Shown here: piece after piece, positions 8,810 to 18,668 of the stretch
How the letters are laid out: every line of letters begins with the position of its first letter
Position numbering within the stretch: position 1 is the first letter of the stretch
NCBI GenBank assembly: GCA_023248855.1
Contig: JAHFDS010000029.1
Span: 1 to 34,554 of the forward strand
Length of the DNA stretch: 34,554 bases
Source of the DNA: Myxococcales bacterium
Lineage (GTDB): Bacteria > Myxococcota_A > Polyangia > JAHFDS01
Direction of reading: 5' to 3'
Notes under the pieces: generated by a model
Database searches by the model: none
What the model saw: only the letters and a program-made list of their open reading frames with translations
Told to the model about the DNA's origin: nothing
Position numbers and translations under genes: made by a program

Positions 8810-9303
8810 TGGATCTCTGCGCAGAGCTGTGGCCGCACGTCGAGGCCGACCCGCTCCGAGAGGCTCCTTTCCGAGAGCCCCTGGCCGATGATCGCGAGGG
8901 TCCGGTTCACGTCACCCCAGTCGGACACGACGACCACCGCGTTCATCGCGTCGGCCTCGCACGCCGTGTCGTATGTGAAGGCGACCCAGCTCGCGATGTC
9001 GCGCCTTTGCGGCTGGATGACGTCGTAGTAGAGCTGTGTGAGCGCGCGTCCTCGGCTCGTGGTCGGCGGCGAGGGCGGCACGTCCATCTCCCAGTGCGAC
9101 CCGTTGCCCACCACCAGCACGGCCGAGTCGGTGCAGCCGCGCTCGACGCGGTAGCCGCCCTGGTCCCCCGCCAGCGACCACTCGGCCACGGTGCCCGTCA
9201 CCGCCTTGCCGCACGTGGCGTCGTCCTCGACGTCGCAGCCCGAAAGCGCCACGCATGCGGAGATGCAGAGGAGTCTGGCCGCCGGTAGCGTCCCCCGGCG
9301 CAT
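8806..9303 (-). CDS. Hypothetical lipoprotein
   Basis: MRRGTLPAARLLCISACVALSGCDVEDD lipobox. ATG at 9303 overlaps the upstream stop (TGATG); its stop overlaps the downstream GTG (GTGA). The track ORF start at 9774 is an over-extension. Confidence 0.75.
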   Translation of the reverse strand: MRRGTLPAARLLCISACVALSGCDVEDDATCGKAVTGTVAEWSLAGDQGGYRVERGCTDSAVLVVGNGSHWEMDVPPSPPTTSRGRALTQLYYDVIQPQRRDIASWVAFTYDTACEADAMNAVVVVSDWGDVNRTLAIIGQGLSERSLSERVGLDVRPQLCAEIQ

Positions 9304-9737
9304 CACTGCACCCGCTTGACGACGTGCCAGCCGTATCGCGTGCGCACGACACCGGTCTCGCCGACGGCGAGGCGCAACGAGAGCTTGAGGAACTTCGGCT
9401 CGTAGGGCATCCCCGGTTCCACCGGGTACCCCTCGCCGGTTCTGGCGGTGGCCGCGTCGCTCGAGTGCGCCGCCATCAGGGGCTCGATGGCCTCGCCTGC
9501 GCGGAGCTTTCCGAGCACGCTGCGGGTGAGGATCACGGCGTCGGCCTCGCTCCGTGCTTTCGCCGCCTCGTCGAGCCCCTGCTTGTAGGCGCGGGCGAGC
9601 TCGCCCCACGCGACCAGGACCTGCTTGATCTCGACCTTGTCGGCCGCCTGGGCGCGGTCGAGAACGTCGATCGTGGTGAGAGGGTCCGCGGTCGCGCACC
9701 CGAGCGCGATCGCGGCGCCGACCAGGAGCGCTCGCAT
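9303..9737 (-). CDS. PpiC-type peptidyl-prolyl isomerase-like lipoprotein
   Basis: ORF of 144 aa; signal MRALLVGAAIALGCATAD; parvulin-like FLKLSLRLAVGETGVVRTRYGWHVVKRVQ. Confidence 0.7.
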   Translation of the reverse strand: MRALLVGAAIALGCATADPLTTIDVLDRAQAADKVEIKQVLVAWGELARAYKQGLDEAAKARSEADAVILTRSVLGKLRAGEAIEPLMAAHSSDAATARTGEGYPVEPGMPYEPKFLKLSLRLAVGETGVVRTRYGWHVVKRVQ

Positions 9738-9804
9738 GAAGCGAGATTACGGCGCCCGTCCCCGAGTTGCTCATCGAAACGCCAGGCAGGCGCCTTGTGT
9801 TGGG

Positions 9805-11751
9805 TCAGGGGTTGGTCTTCTCGCGCATGGCGAGGATGATGCGGCGGAAGGTCCGGCCGAGCATGTCGGCGAGGACGCGGCACGGGATGACGGCCTCCTC
9901 CATGGCCGGCTCGTCCGCGGCCTCGCCGTACACCACCGCGACCACGCGGTCGTCGAGCCGCACCGGTACCAGGATGGCGTGGTCCGCGGGGCCCCCCATC
10001 GCGTCCACGAGCGGCTGGTTCTGCGCGGACTCGTCGATGCGGCCGAGGTGGATGGCGCCCTGGGAGACCGCAAGGAACGGGCTCGGAACGTCGAGGGGAA
10101 CGGCGAGCGCATCGAAGGCCTCTCGCACGATGCCGGGGCCGCCCGCGCGCCAACCGGCCACCTGTCCCCGCTGCACGCGGAAGATGGCGGCGCGATCGAA
10201 CCAGCGCAGGAGCTGCCCGAGCGCGACGGGGCCGATCCCATCGCGGTCGGCGACCCCATCGAGCTGTGCCTGCAGCGACGACGTGAGCTCGTCGAGATCC
10301 AGTCTGGGTGGGCCGGTTTCCACGAGCTCGGGCGCGCCGTCGTCCGCCGTCCGCGCGCCCGCCGCCTCGAGGGTCGCGCCGCTCGAATCGACGAGCAGCG
10401 GCTCGAGCGGCGACTCGATCGGGGCGCTGACCGCGCCGCTCAAGGGGTCCGGTGGCGCGTCAGAACGAGGCTCCTCCGACATCACGTAGTCGGCGAGCAG
10501 CAGATTCAGGCCGAGGTCCTTGGCGGGCTCAGGCTCCGCGGCAAGGCTCTGGCGCTCCGGGACGGACGGCGGCGGCGGCGTCTCGACACGGGCGAGGTAG
10601 TCGCGCAGGTAGTCGTCGAGCGCAGGCGCAGCGGGCGGCGGTGCGGCTGCAGTGGGCGGCGCGGCGGCCGGCACCGCGATCGCGGGTGGCGGCGGGGCCA
10701 GATCGATCGGGGGCGTGCGCGGCGGGGTCAGGGCCGGCGGCCGGGCTCCTGGTGTTGGGCTCGGCACCGCGGGGTCGAGCTCGATGGGGCCGCGTATCGC
10801 CTGTGGCTGCGGCGTTCGCGTGGAGATCCGGCTCGGGCGGGCCACCCCAGTCGGGACCATCTGGGGCGTGGGCGCGGCCGGTCGGGGCGGCGAGCTCTCG
10901 CGCCCGCGGACGGCCGGTCGCGCGCCCGAGGCTCGCAGATCCTGCTCGGTGGGCACCCCGTCGGACGCGCACTTCTCGAGCAGGGCGGCGTAGTCCATGG
11001 GCAGCCTTTGCCCCGTCTCGAAGGTGATGCGCATCTGCCCGGGCACCGTCAGCTCACCGCCGGCGCCGATCTCCGGCGGCCTCAGGCTCGACACCGCGCC
11101 GAGGACGCGGATCCTCGCGCCCGACGGCATCCTGAAGTGCACGAAGAGTCTCGTCGCGACGCGCTCGACCCGGGGGCCCGTCACGAGCGCGCAGCCGGTG
11201 CGCGACAGGAACGCGCTCTGGCACAGAAAGTGGCGCTCGCTGACCGGACCGACGAAGGTCTCGCAACGCGCCTCGAGCTGGAACGCGTAGCTCGGCTCGT
11301 GCCTGGCCGCTCGAGCGGCCACCGGCGCCGCCTGGGCGCGCGGCACGGCCACCTGCACGGGCTCGACGCGCGCGAGCGACTGGCTCGGTGCGGCGGGGGG
11401 CTCCAGCTCGAGCGAGAGGCTCCTCGCACGTTCGGCCTTCTCGTGACCCGGCACCAGCACGCGCTGCAGCTTCTCCGGGAGCTGCCCGCGCCAGGACACC
11501 TGCATGACCCCCGGTTGTGAGATGCGCCCCCCTGTCACCTGGATCGGCGGCAGGCTGCGATCGACCGCGCACTTGCCCACGACCGTCGTGCCATCCCCGA
11601 GGTGCATCACGATCTCGAGCTGCGAGCCCTCGGGCTCGACGCCGTTCGACGACAGCGTGCAGCCGAACAGCGAGGCGTTCGAGGCGAACGCTGCGCGCTC
11701 CTTCCCTCCCGGGAGGCGGAACTTCACCGAGACACGTGCCTCCGCCGCCAT
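9805..11751 (-). CDS. Multidomain protein: two PilZ-like segments, Pro/Ala-rich linker, C-terminal GAF-like domain
   Basis: ORF of 648 aa; NASLFGCTLSSNG and FLSRTGCALVTG resemble the PilZ (D/N)xSxxG motif; P-rich linker; C-terminal DRAAIFRVQRGQVAGWRA...ILVPVRLDDRVVAVVYGE. Confidence 0.55.
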   Translation of the reverse strand: MAAEARVSVKFRLPGGKERAAFASNASLFGCTLSSNGVEPEGSQLEIVMHLGDGTTVVGKCAVDRSLPPIQVTGGRISQPGVMQVSWRGQLPEKLQRVLVPGHEKAERARSLSLELEPPAAPSQSLARVEPVQVAVPRAQAAPVAARAARHEPSYAFQLEARCETFVGPVSERHFLCQSAFLSRTGCALVTGPRVERVATRLFVHFRMPSGARIRVLGAVSSLRPPEIGAGGELTVPGQMRITFETGQRLPMDYAALLEKCASDGVPTEQDLRASGARPAVRGRESSPPRPAAPTPQMVPTGVARPSRISTRTPQPQAIRGPIELDPAVPSPTPGARPPALTPPRTPPIDLAPPPPAIAVPAAAPPTAAAPPPAAPALDDYLRDYLARVETPPPPSVPERQSLAAEPEPAKDLGLNLLLADYVMSEEPRSDAPPDPLSGAVSAPIESPLEPLLVDSSGATLEAAGARTADDGAPELVETGPPRLDLDELTSSLQAQLDGVADRDGIGPVALGQLLRWFDRAAIFRVQRGQVAGWRAGGPGIVREAFDALAVPLDVPSPFLAVSQGAIHLGRIDESAQNQPLVDAMGGPADHAILVPVRLDDRVVAVVYGEAADEPAMEEAVIPCRVLADMLGRTFRRIILAMREKTNP

Positions 11752-11808
11752 GAAGCCTGGATCTTACGTCGGCACGGCGCGCCCCGGAAGATTCGGTGGC
11801 GCGATGGG

Positions 11809-12684
11809 TCAGCCGCCTTCGCGCGCCGGGTGGCGCGCGAGCCAGTCGAGCACTCGCGCGGCCACGCGATCGGGCGCCTCGAGCTGCAGGAAATGCCCGA
11901 CCCCCAGGAGCTGCTCACTCTGGAAGGGTCCCGTGAAGAATCGCTCCTGACCACGCGAGGCGGCTGGCCCGATGCAGCCGTCGTCGTGTCCGCACAGGTG
12001 CAGCGTCGGCACCCGAATGGAGCCTGCGCCGCTCTGGCTTCGGGCGCGCGCACGCGCCGCGCGCGGGGGCCGCCTCATCGCGCGGTAGTAGCCGAGGGGC
12101 GCCGGCATGCTCTGGCGGAGGCACGCCTTGAGCGCGCGCATGGCGGCCGGATCGGGCAGGTAGCCCGGGGACCAGCGGCTCCACAGACGCTCGACGAACG
12201 CGAAGTCGTGTGCCGAAACGACGCGATCCGAGAGGCCGCGCAGCTGGAAGAACGCCACGTACCAGCTACGCAGGAGCTGGGCGGGCTGCCGGACCGCATT
12301 CTCGAGGAAGGCCAGAAGGTGCGGCATCGCGAGCGTCACCGCGGCGGAGAACCGTTCGGGGGAGCGCGCCACGGCGGCGTACGTCGCGACGGCACCCCAG
12401 TCGTGTCCGACGATCGCGACGGGCTTGCAGGGTGCCAGCGTGTCTGCGATCGCGATCACGTCGGAGGCGAGCGTGTGGACGTCGTAGGGGCCACTCGCCA
12501 CCGACGGGGCGTAGCCGCGCATCCACGGCACGACGACATGGTAGCCGGCACACGCGAGTCGGTCGGCGAGCGGCACGAAGCTCGGGGGATGGTCGGGGAA
12601 TCCATGCAGGCACAGCACGAGTGGCGCGTCGTCGGCCCCCGCTTCGAGCGCCTCGAACGCCCCCGTTCGTGTCTGGATCCGCAC
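11809..12684 (-). CDS. Alpha/beta hydrolase (epoxide hydrolase-like)
   Basis: ORF of 291 aa; LCLHGFPDHPPSF oxyanion-hole motif, IVGHDWGAVATY nucleophile motif, C-terminal GVGHFLQLEAPDRVA. Confidence 0.9.
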   Translation of the reverse strand: MRIQTRTGAFEALEAGADDAPLVLCLHGFPDHPPSFVPLADRLACAGYHVVVPWMRGYAPSVASGPYDVHTLASDVIAIADTLAPCKPVAIVGHDWGAVATYAAVARSPERFSAAVTLAMPHLLAFLENAVRQPAQLLRSWYVAFFQLRGLSDRVVSAHDFAFVERLWSRWSPGYLPDPAAMRALKACLRQSMPAPLGYYRAMRRPPRAARARARSQSGAGSIRVPTLHLCGHDDGCIGPAASRGQERFFTGPFQSEQLLGVGHFLQLEAPDRVAARVLDWLARHPAREGG

Positions 12685-12712
12685 GGAACGAGTCGCGAGC
12701 GTGGCTAGAGGA

Positions 12713-14518
12713 CTACGTGCACTTGCAGGGCTCGCCTTGGTCGTCGATCACTCCGTCGCAATCGTTGTCGAGGCCGTCGCCCTTGCACTCGACTCCGTGG
12801 TTGCTGGGCGTGCACGAGGCACACTTGACGCGCAGCTGCGTGTTCGGCGGGGGGTCGGCCGGCATCGCGTTGCAGGCGCTCGTCGCGGCATTGTAGCCGC
12901 TCCGGCAGACCTGGAGCGCCAGGCCCGTCGCCGGGCAGGCGGCTGACCCGTCCATCTTCTTCGGGTCCTTCTGCAGGTACCAGCAGGTCTGGCGGTAGGC
13001 CGCAGCGTCCGGAATGACCATGGCCGCACAGGGCGGAATCTCGGTCATCTTGTCGCCACCGCAGCGCTCGATCTTGATGGGGCACTCCTTCGTCCCTGGA
13101 TCGATCACGTCCGACACCTTGCAGTCGGCTACCGCCGGATCGCTGGTCGGGCGACCCGCGGTGTCGAGCGGCCGCTGCGAGATGCACTGGTCGCCGAGGC
13201 GCTGACCGATCTTCATGGCCATCGTGGCGAGCGCGTCCGCGAACGAATTCTGGCAGACCGAGACGACCTTCTTCTGCGCCTCCCAGCCCTGGAGGAACTG
13301 CTGGATGCGCACCGCCGGAATGCCCTTGCCGACGCCCGCGCCCCCCATGCAGGACGCGCCGAGCTCCGGCACCGGGTTGCCCGCCGACATGCCGATCTCG
13401 ACCTTGAACACGCCATCCGGCGGCGGCTGCGCGCCGATCGCCTCCACGATGGTGGAGCCGGGGGGCTTGAGCGCCTGGATCTGGGTGATGAGCTCGGCCA
13501 CCGACAGCAGCCGGTGCCGCTCGTTCGGGATGCCGACGCCCATGTCGTTGGCGTGGCAATTCTTGTAGCTCTGGAGGCCGGTCGGGCCCGCCTGGCGCAG
13601 CAGGGCGTGGTTGTTCGGGTCCCTGACCCAGCTCGTCGCCGAGTTGGGGCCGTCGCCGTCGCAGGTCACGCCGAGCTCGGTGCAGCGGAAGCTCGTCAAG
13701 GGGCCGAGCTCGCTCATGATGTCGGTGCCGCCTCCGGTGTCGCCAATGAGCGAGGTCTCCGTCATCGAGCAGTCGTCCTCGTCGGTCACGATGATGATGC
13801 CGAGGAAGGCGTCGTTGCGGAGAAAGCCGCCGTTGATCGCGTCGTTCGTATCCGTGGCGCGCTTGAGCGCGCGCTTGATGGCGTTGAGCTGGCTCTCGTA
13901 GCCGCAACCGGTCTCGCCGAGCGCCGCGATGCAGGCGAAGGCCTTGGAGAGGGGCTCGCCGCCGATGTTGTTGTCGGTGGCGCTCTTGTAGCGGATCCAG
14001 CCCTTGCCATCCATCGGGCCGTTGCAGCCCGTGGTATCGAGCGTGGTGCCGCCGTTCATCGAGCAGTCGGTCACCTGCGGGTGTGGGGTCCCCTGCATGG
14101 CGCCGTCGTCACCGCCCATGCGGCCACACGACGGGATCGCAACCGAGCCCGAGCCCATGTCCGAGGACACGACCGCCATGTGCAGGTCGGGCAGACCAGC
14201 AGGCAGCTTGCTGAGGACGTCGATGAAGCGCGGGAAGTTGCAGTTGATGTTGACCTGCTTGTCCTTGGTCGACGAGGAGTTGTCGATGAGGAACAGCAGG
14301 TCGAGCTTGTTGATGACGTTCTGCTCGAAGGTGTCGTTCGCCGAGCCCGCGATCTCGCAGTAGGGCTCCTGGACCTTGCGGGCGTTGCAGGCGATGAGGG
14401 CGCCGCCGAGCGCGCTGGTCGCGAGGACGAGCCTGGCCCGGCGCCGGAGCCGGCCGAAACCTCCGTAATTATTCCGGCCGGAGGCCGTTGCACGCGTACC
14501 GAACAACTTGCGAATCAT
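12713..14518 (-). CDS. VWA-like lipoprotein with C-terminal MopE-type metal-binding motif
   Basis: Start ATG at 14518 (MIRKLFGTRATA...GGALIACN lipobox); DLLFLIDNSSSTKDKQ MIDAS (DxSxS); C-terminal GVECKGDGLDNDCDGVIDDQGEPCKC. Confidence 0.8.
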   Translation of the reverse strand: MIRKLFGTRATASGRNNYGGFGRLRRRARLVLATSALGGALIACNARKVQEPYCEIAGSANDTFEQNVINKLDLLFLIDNSSSTKDKQVNINCNFPRFIDVLSKLPAGLPDLHMAVVSSDMGSGSVAIPSCGRMGGDDGAMQGTPHPQVTDCSMNGGTTLDTTGCNGPMDGKGWIRYKSATDNNIGGEPLSKAFACIAALGETGCGYESQLNAIKRALKRATDTNDAINGGFLRNDAFLGIIIVTDEDDCSMTETSLIGDTGGGTDIMSELGPLTSFRCTELGVTCDGDGPNSATSWVRDPNNHALLRQAGPTGLQSYKNCHANDMGVGIPNERHRLLSVAELITQIQALKPPGSTIVEAIGAQPPPDGVFKVEIGMSAGNPVPELGASCMGGAGVGKGIPAVRIQQFLQGWEAQKKVVSVCQNSFADALATMAMKIGQRLGDQCISQRPLDTAGRPTSDPAVADCKVSDVIDPGTKECPIKIERCGGDKMTEIPPCAAMVIPDAAAYRQTCWYLQKDPKKMDGSAACPATGLALQVCRSGYNAATSACNAMPADPPPNTQLRVKCASCTPSNHGVECKGDGLDNDCDGVIDDQGEPCKCT

Positions 14519-14760
14519 CGCGGATCCTCCCGTGGGTGTCTCTGGCTGCCGTCGCCCTACACTCGCGCGGACCATACCACACGCGAAACAGGCCACGGCG
14601 CCCTTTGCCTGGGATTGGGACCAGCGCGGACGATCCGTCACAAAGATCGCAGTCGCCCCTCGCAGGGGCGGCCTTCTCCTCAACGCCACGATTCTCCAGC
14701 AGCTGCTTGGGTTCGGCTCGGGGGTCCGCGCCGCGCTGTCGGCTCATGTAAGCTCCTGCC

Positions 14761-16128
14761 GTGACCGACCGTCCGCGCGTCCTGGTGGTGGACGACGAGA
14801 AGGAGGTGCGCGACCTGGTCGCGGGCCTCTTGGCCTCGCGCGGCTACGAGGCCGTGCTCACCGCCGACGGCGCCGAGGCGCTCGAGGCCGTGGCTCGGGT
14901 GCGGCCACGCTTCGTGCTGACCGACCTGCGCATGCCCACGATGGACGGGATGCAGCTCCTCGACGAGCTGCGCCGGCGCGGCTCCGAGGCGACGGTGATC
15001 GTGATGTCAGGCTTCGGAACGTTCGACCTCGCCGTGGAGGCGATGCGGCGTGGGGCCTACGATTACGTCGAGAAGCCCTTCCGCAACGACGAGCTCGTGC
15101 TCGTGTTGCGCAAGGCCGAGGAGCGCGAGCGCCTCCTGGCGGAGAACCGTCAGCTCCGTCGTGCGCTCTACGGCCCGGCGCGCAGCGGCCTCGTCGGCAC
15201 CTCGGCGCCGATGGCTGCCCTCGAGGCGCGCCTCGCGAGGCTGGCCCCGCACAAGACGACTGTGCTGGTCGAGGGCGAGAGCGGAACCGGCAAGGAGCTG
15301 GTCGCCCGCGCGCTCCACCGCGGCTCGCCCCGCGGCGAGGGGCCCTTCGTGGCCGTCAACTGCGGCGCGATCCCCGAGCCCCTGCTCGAGAGCGAGCTGT
15401 TCGGCCACGTTCGCGGCGCGTTCACCGATGCGATGCGCGACAAGCGAGGCCTCATCGAGGAGGCCTCGGGCGGCACGCTGTTCCTCGATGAGATCGGCGA
15501 GCTCCCCCTGTCCCTGCAGGCGAAGTTGTTGCGCGTCCTGCAGGAGGAACGCCTAAGGCCCCTCGGCGCCACCGACGAGCGGACCGTCGATGTGCGCGTG
15601 GTCGCGGCTACGGTGCGCGATCTCGACCTCGAGGTCGCCGAGTCTCGCTTCCGCGAGGACCTCTACTACCGGCTGGCCGTGGCACGAGTTCGGCTGCCGC
15701 CCTTGCGCGAACGACGCGAGGACATCCCCCTGCTGTGCGCTCACTTCGTGCGCAAGCACGCGGCGCGGCTAGGGCTGTCGGACGCACCCGCGCTCACGGC
15801 GGAGGCCGTCGCACTGCTCCAGTCGTATTCGTGGCCGGGCAACGTGCGCGAGCTCGAGAACGTCATCGAGCACGCGATCGTGCTCGCCGAGGGGCCGGCG
15901 CTCGACGCGTCGTCGCTGCCCGATCGGCTCCGCCTGGGCGAGCCCGACCCGCTGATCCTCGTGAGCGCTGCGCCGGGGCTCTCCATCAAAGAGAACACCC
16001 GGCGTCTGGAGGCGGAGCTGATCCGACGCGCGCTCCACCAAACCCATGGAAACCGAACCAAGGCACTTGAATTGCTTGAGATTTCACATCGAGCCTTGCT
16101 CTACAAGATCAAGGAGTATGGGCTGTAG
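14761..16128 (+). CDS. NtrC-family sigma-54-dependent response regulator
   Basis: ORF of 455 aa with GTG start; receiver VLVVDDE, LTDLRMP, EKPF; AAA+ GESGTGKE, GAFTDA, GGTLFLDEIGELP; Fis-type HTH GNRTKALELLEISHRALLYKIKEYGL. Confidence 0.95.
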   Translation: MTDRPRVLVVDDEKEVRDLVAGLLASRGYEAVLTADGAEALEAVARVRPRFVLTDLRMPTMDGMQLLDELRRRGSEATVIVMSGFGTFDLAVEAMRRGAYDYVEKPFRNDELVLVLRKAEERERLLAENRQLRRALYGPARSGLVGTSAPMAALEARLARLAPHKTTVLVEGESGTGKELVARALHRGSPRGEGPFVAVNCGAIPEPLLESELFGHVRGAFTDAMRDKRGLIEEASGGTLFLDEIGELPLSLQAKLLRVLQEERLRPLGATDERTVDVRVVAATVRDLDLEVAESRFREDLYYRLAVARVRLPPLRERREDIPLLCAHFVRKHAARLGLSDAPALTAEAVALLQSYSWPGNVRELENVIEHAIVLAEGPALDASSLPDRLRLGEPDPLILVSAAPGLSIKENTRRLEAELIRRALHQTHGNRTKALELLEISHRALLYKIKEYGL

Positions 16129-16222
16129 CCTGCTTTCGAGAGGATGATTCATGTCGGATTCGTACACATCGCAAAAAACACAGAGAATCATGCGACTACA
16201 AACCGACATATAATTTAGCATC

Positions 16223-16236
16223 AATTATATATAATT
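16223..16236. repeat. Perfect AT-only palindrome AATTATATATAATT
   Basis: Direct reading, within an AT-rich island of otherwise high-GC DNA. Confidence 0.9.
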
Positions 16237-16250
16237 TTGAGCAGAAATTC

Positions 16251-16280
16251 TTGACTGTACGACACCCTCCTTTCCATAAT
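16251..16280 (+). promoter_or_regulatory. Putative sigma-70 type promoter TTGACT-N18-CATAAT
   Basis: -35 TTGACT at 16251-16256, -10 CATAAT at 16275-16280, about 60 bp upstream of the HTH gene. Confidence 0.6.
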
Positions 16281-16283
16281 GAG

Positions 16284-16295
16284 AGCCTGGAGGCT
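16284..16295. promoter_or_regulatory. Palindrome AGCCT-gg-AGGCT at the predicted transcription start, possible operator
   Basis: Perfect 5-bp arms 4 nt downstream of the putative -10. Confidence 0.35.
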
Positions 16296-16297
16296 AG

Positions 16298-16319
16298 ACG
16301 CCGGAACCCTCCCTGGCGT
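16298..16319 (+). promoter_or_regulatory. Predicted 5' UTR hairpin ACGCCGG-aaccctcc-CTGGCGT
   Basis: 7-bp stem including one G-T wobble, 21 nt before the HTH gene ATG. Confidence 0.4.
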
Positions 16320-16339
16320 TTAGTGCACGAGAACGATCG

Positions 16340-16789
16340 ATGAAGGCGCTAGAGAGCGAGCCCATGACCTCACGCGGCGCGGAGACTGCGCGTGGCGAAG
16401 CCGTGGGCGACGAGCATGCCGAGCCGCACGACACCGAGCCGGCTCGCGAGCGCGCCGTCCACGACGCCAAGCACGAGGGCAAGGTGGCCGAGGCGAAGAC
16501 CGCCGAGGCGAAGACCGCCGAAGTGAAGACCGCCAGCGACGCCAAGACGAGCGGCGTCGACAAGCGCGCCGCGTCGAAGGGCAAGTCGAAGAAGAACAAC
16601 GTCCGCAAGCTCCGCATGGAGCGGATGATGAGCAAGGCGGAGCTCGCGCGACGCGCGGGTGTCTCGACGCTGACCATCGACCGAGTGGAGAACGGCTACC
16701 CCTGCCGCATGGACACCAAGCGGAAGATTCTCGAGGCGCTCGGCCTCAAGCCGAGCGATCGGCTGCTGGTCTTCGGCGACGAGGACTGA
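16340..16789 (+). CDS. XRE/Cro-like helix-turn-helix protein with charged, repetitive N-terminal region
   Basis: ORF of 149 aa; HTH VRKLRMERMMSKAELARRAGVSTLTIDRVENGYPCRMDTKRKILEALGL; N-terminal VAEAKTAEAKTAEVKTA. Confidence 0.85.
   Translation: MKALESEPMTSRGAETARGEAVGDEHAEPHDTEPARERAVHDAKHEGKVAEAKTAEAKTAEVKTASDAKTSGVDKRAASKGKSKKNNVRKLRMERMMSKAELARRAGVSTLTIDRVENGYPCRMDTKRKILEALGLKPSDRLLVFGDED
16490..16534. repeat. 15-bp tandem repeat x3 (gaggcgaagaccgcc) in the HTH gene N-terminal region
   Basis: Two perfect copies (16490-16504, 16505-16519) and a third with two mismatches (16520-16534). Confidence 0.85.
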
Positions 16790-16986
16790 CCCTCCCCCTC
16801 CTGTCTGCTGCCAGACGATCGGCGGCGGTTGCGATGCCGGCAGACCTCGCACGGCACGAGCTGGCGCACGTGAGCGGGAAACTAGCGGTTGCGCCGGCCA
16901 CCGCGGTATCATGAACGCGCCGAAGACGCGTGTGCGCTGCCCGGACGTTGGGTGGGGGGCACGCGCGCGGAGCGGAAGGCAAGCGG

Positions 16987-18038
<1,052 letters not shown>

Positions 18039-18042
<4 letters not shown>

Positions 18043-18668
18043 TCCGGATCAACCTACTCCCGGTCAAGGCAGCCAAGAAGCGAGCCACGGGCCAGCGGCA
18101 GCTGATCCTGATGGCCATGATCGTCATCGTGGTCGGCGTCGCGGTGACGATCTTCCACCTCGCGGACGCGAGCGAGCTCACGACGATGCAGCAGGACAAC
18201 AAGGAGCTCAAGGACGCGATTGCCAAGCTCAAGGGTGTGGTCGGCGACTACGAAGCCGTGCGGAATCAGAAGGAGAAGCTGGTCCGGCAGCGCGACACGA
18301 TCAAGCGACTCCAGGACAGCCGGGGTGGACCCGTGTTCGTCCTTCGCGAGGTCTCGGAGATCCTCACCAAGGATCGAGGTCCCACCTTCGACAAGGACCA
18401 CTACGAGGAGCTTTTGCGGCGTGATCCGAACGCCGGCTACAACCCGAGCTGGGACCCGCGTCGGGTCTGGATCGGCTCGCTTCACTTCGGGGGTGGAAGG
18501 CTGGACCTCGGTGCCGCGGCAAAGTCCAACGACGACGTGGCCGAGTTCATGAAGCGGCTCGAGCTCTCGGTCTTCTTCCGGGACGTCTCGCTGAGCGGCA
18601 CGGCCGCGCAGGGCGGAGGTGCGGGAAGATACTACGCCTTCGGCATCGGAACGAACGTCAACTTCTGA
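18039..18668 (+). CDS. pilN: Type IV pilus assembly protein PilN
   Basis: TTG start overlapping the pilM stop (TTGA); (M)IRINLLPVKAAKKRATGQRQLILMAMIVIVVGVAVTIF; position between pilM and pilO. Confidence 0.9.

Noticed and set aside
9625-11520. 631-aa plus-strand ORF antisense to the PilZ-like/GAF gene
   Set aside because: Biased composition and no motif; the opposite strand is more protein-like.
15672-15690. Possible sigma-54 -24/-12 element (TGGCACGAGTTCGGCT) inside the NtrC gene
   Set aside because: The -12 part does not match TTGC and it lies in the middle of a conserved AAA+ coding region.
16186-16214. Second promoter using the perfect TATAAT at 16209
   Set aside because: No acceptable -35 hexamer at 16-18 bp spacing (aatcat/gaatca); the downstream TTGACT-CATAAT pair is better.
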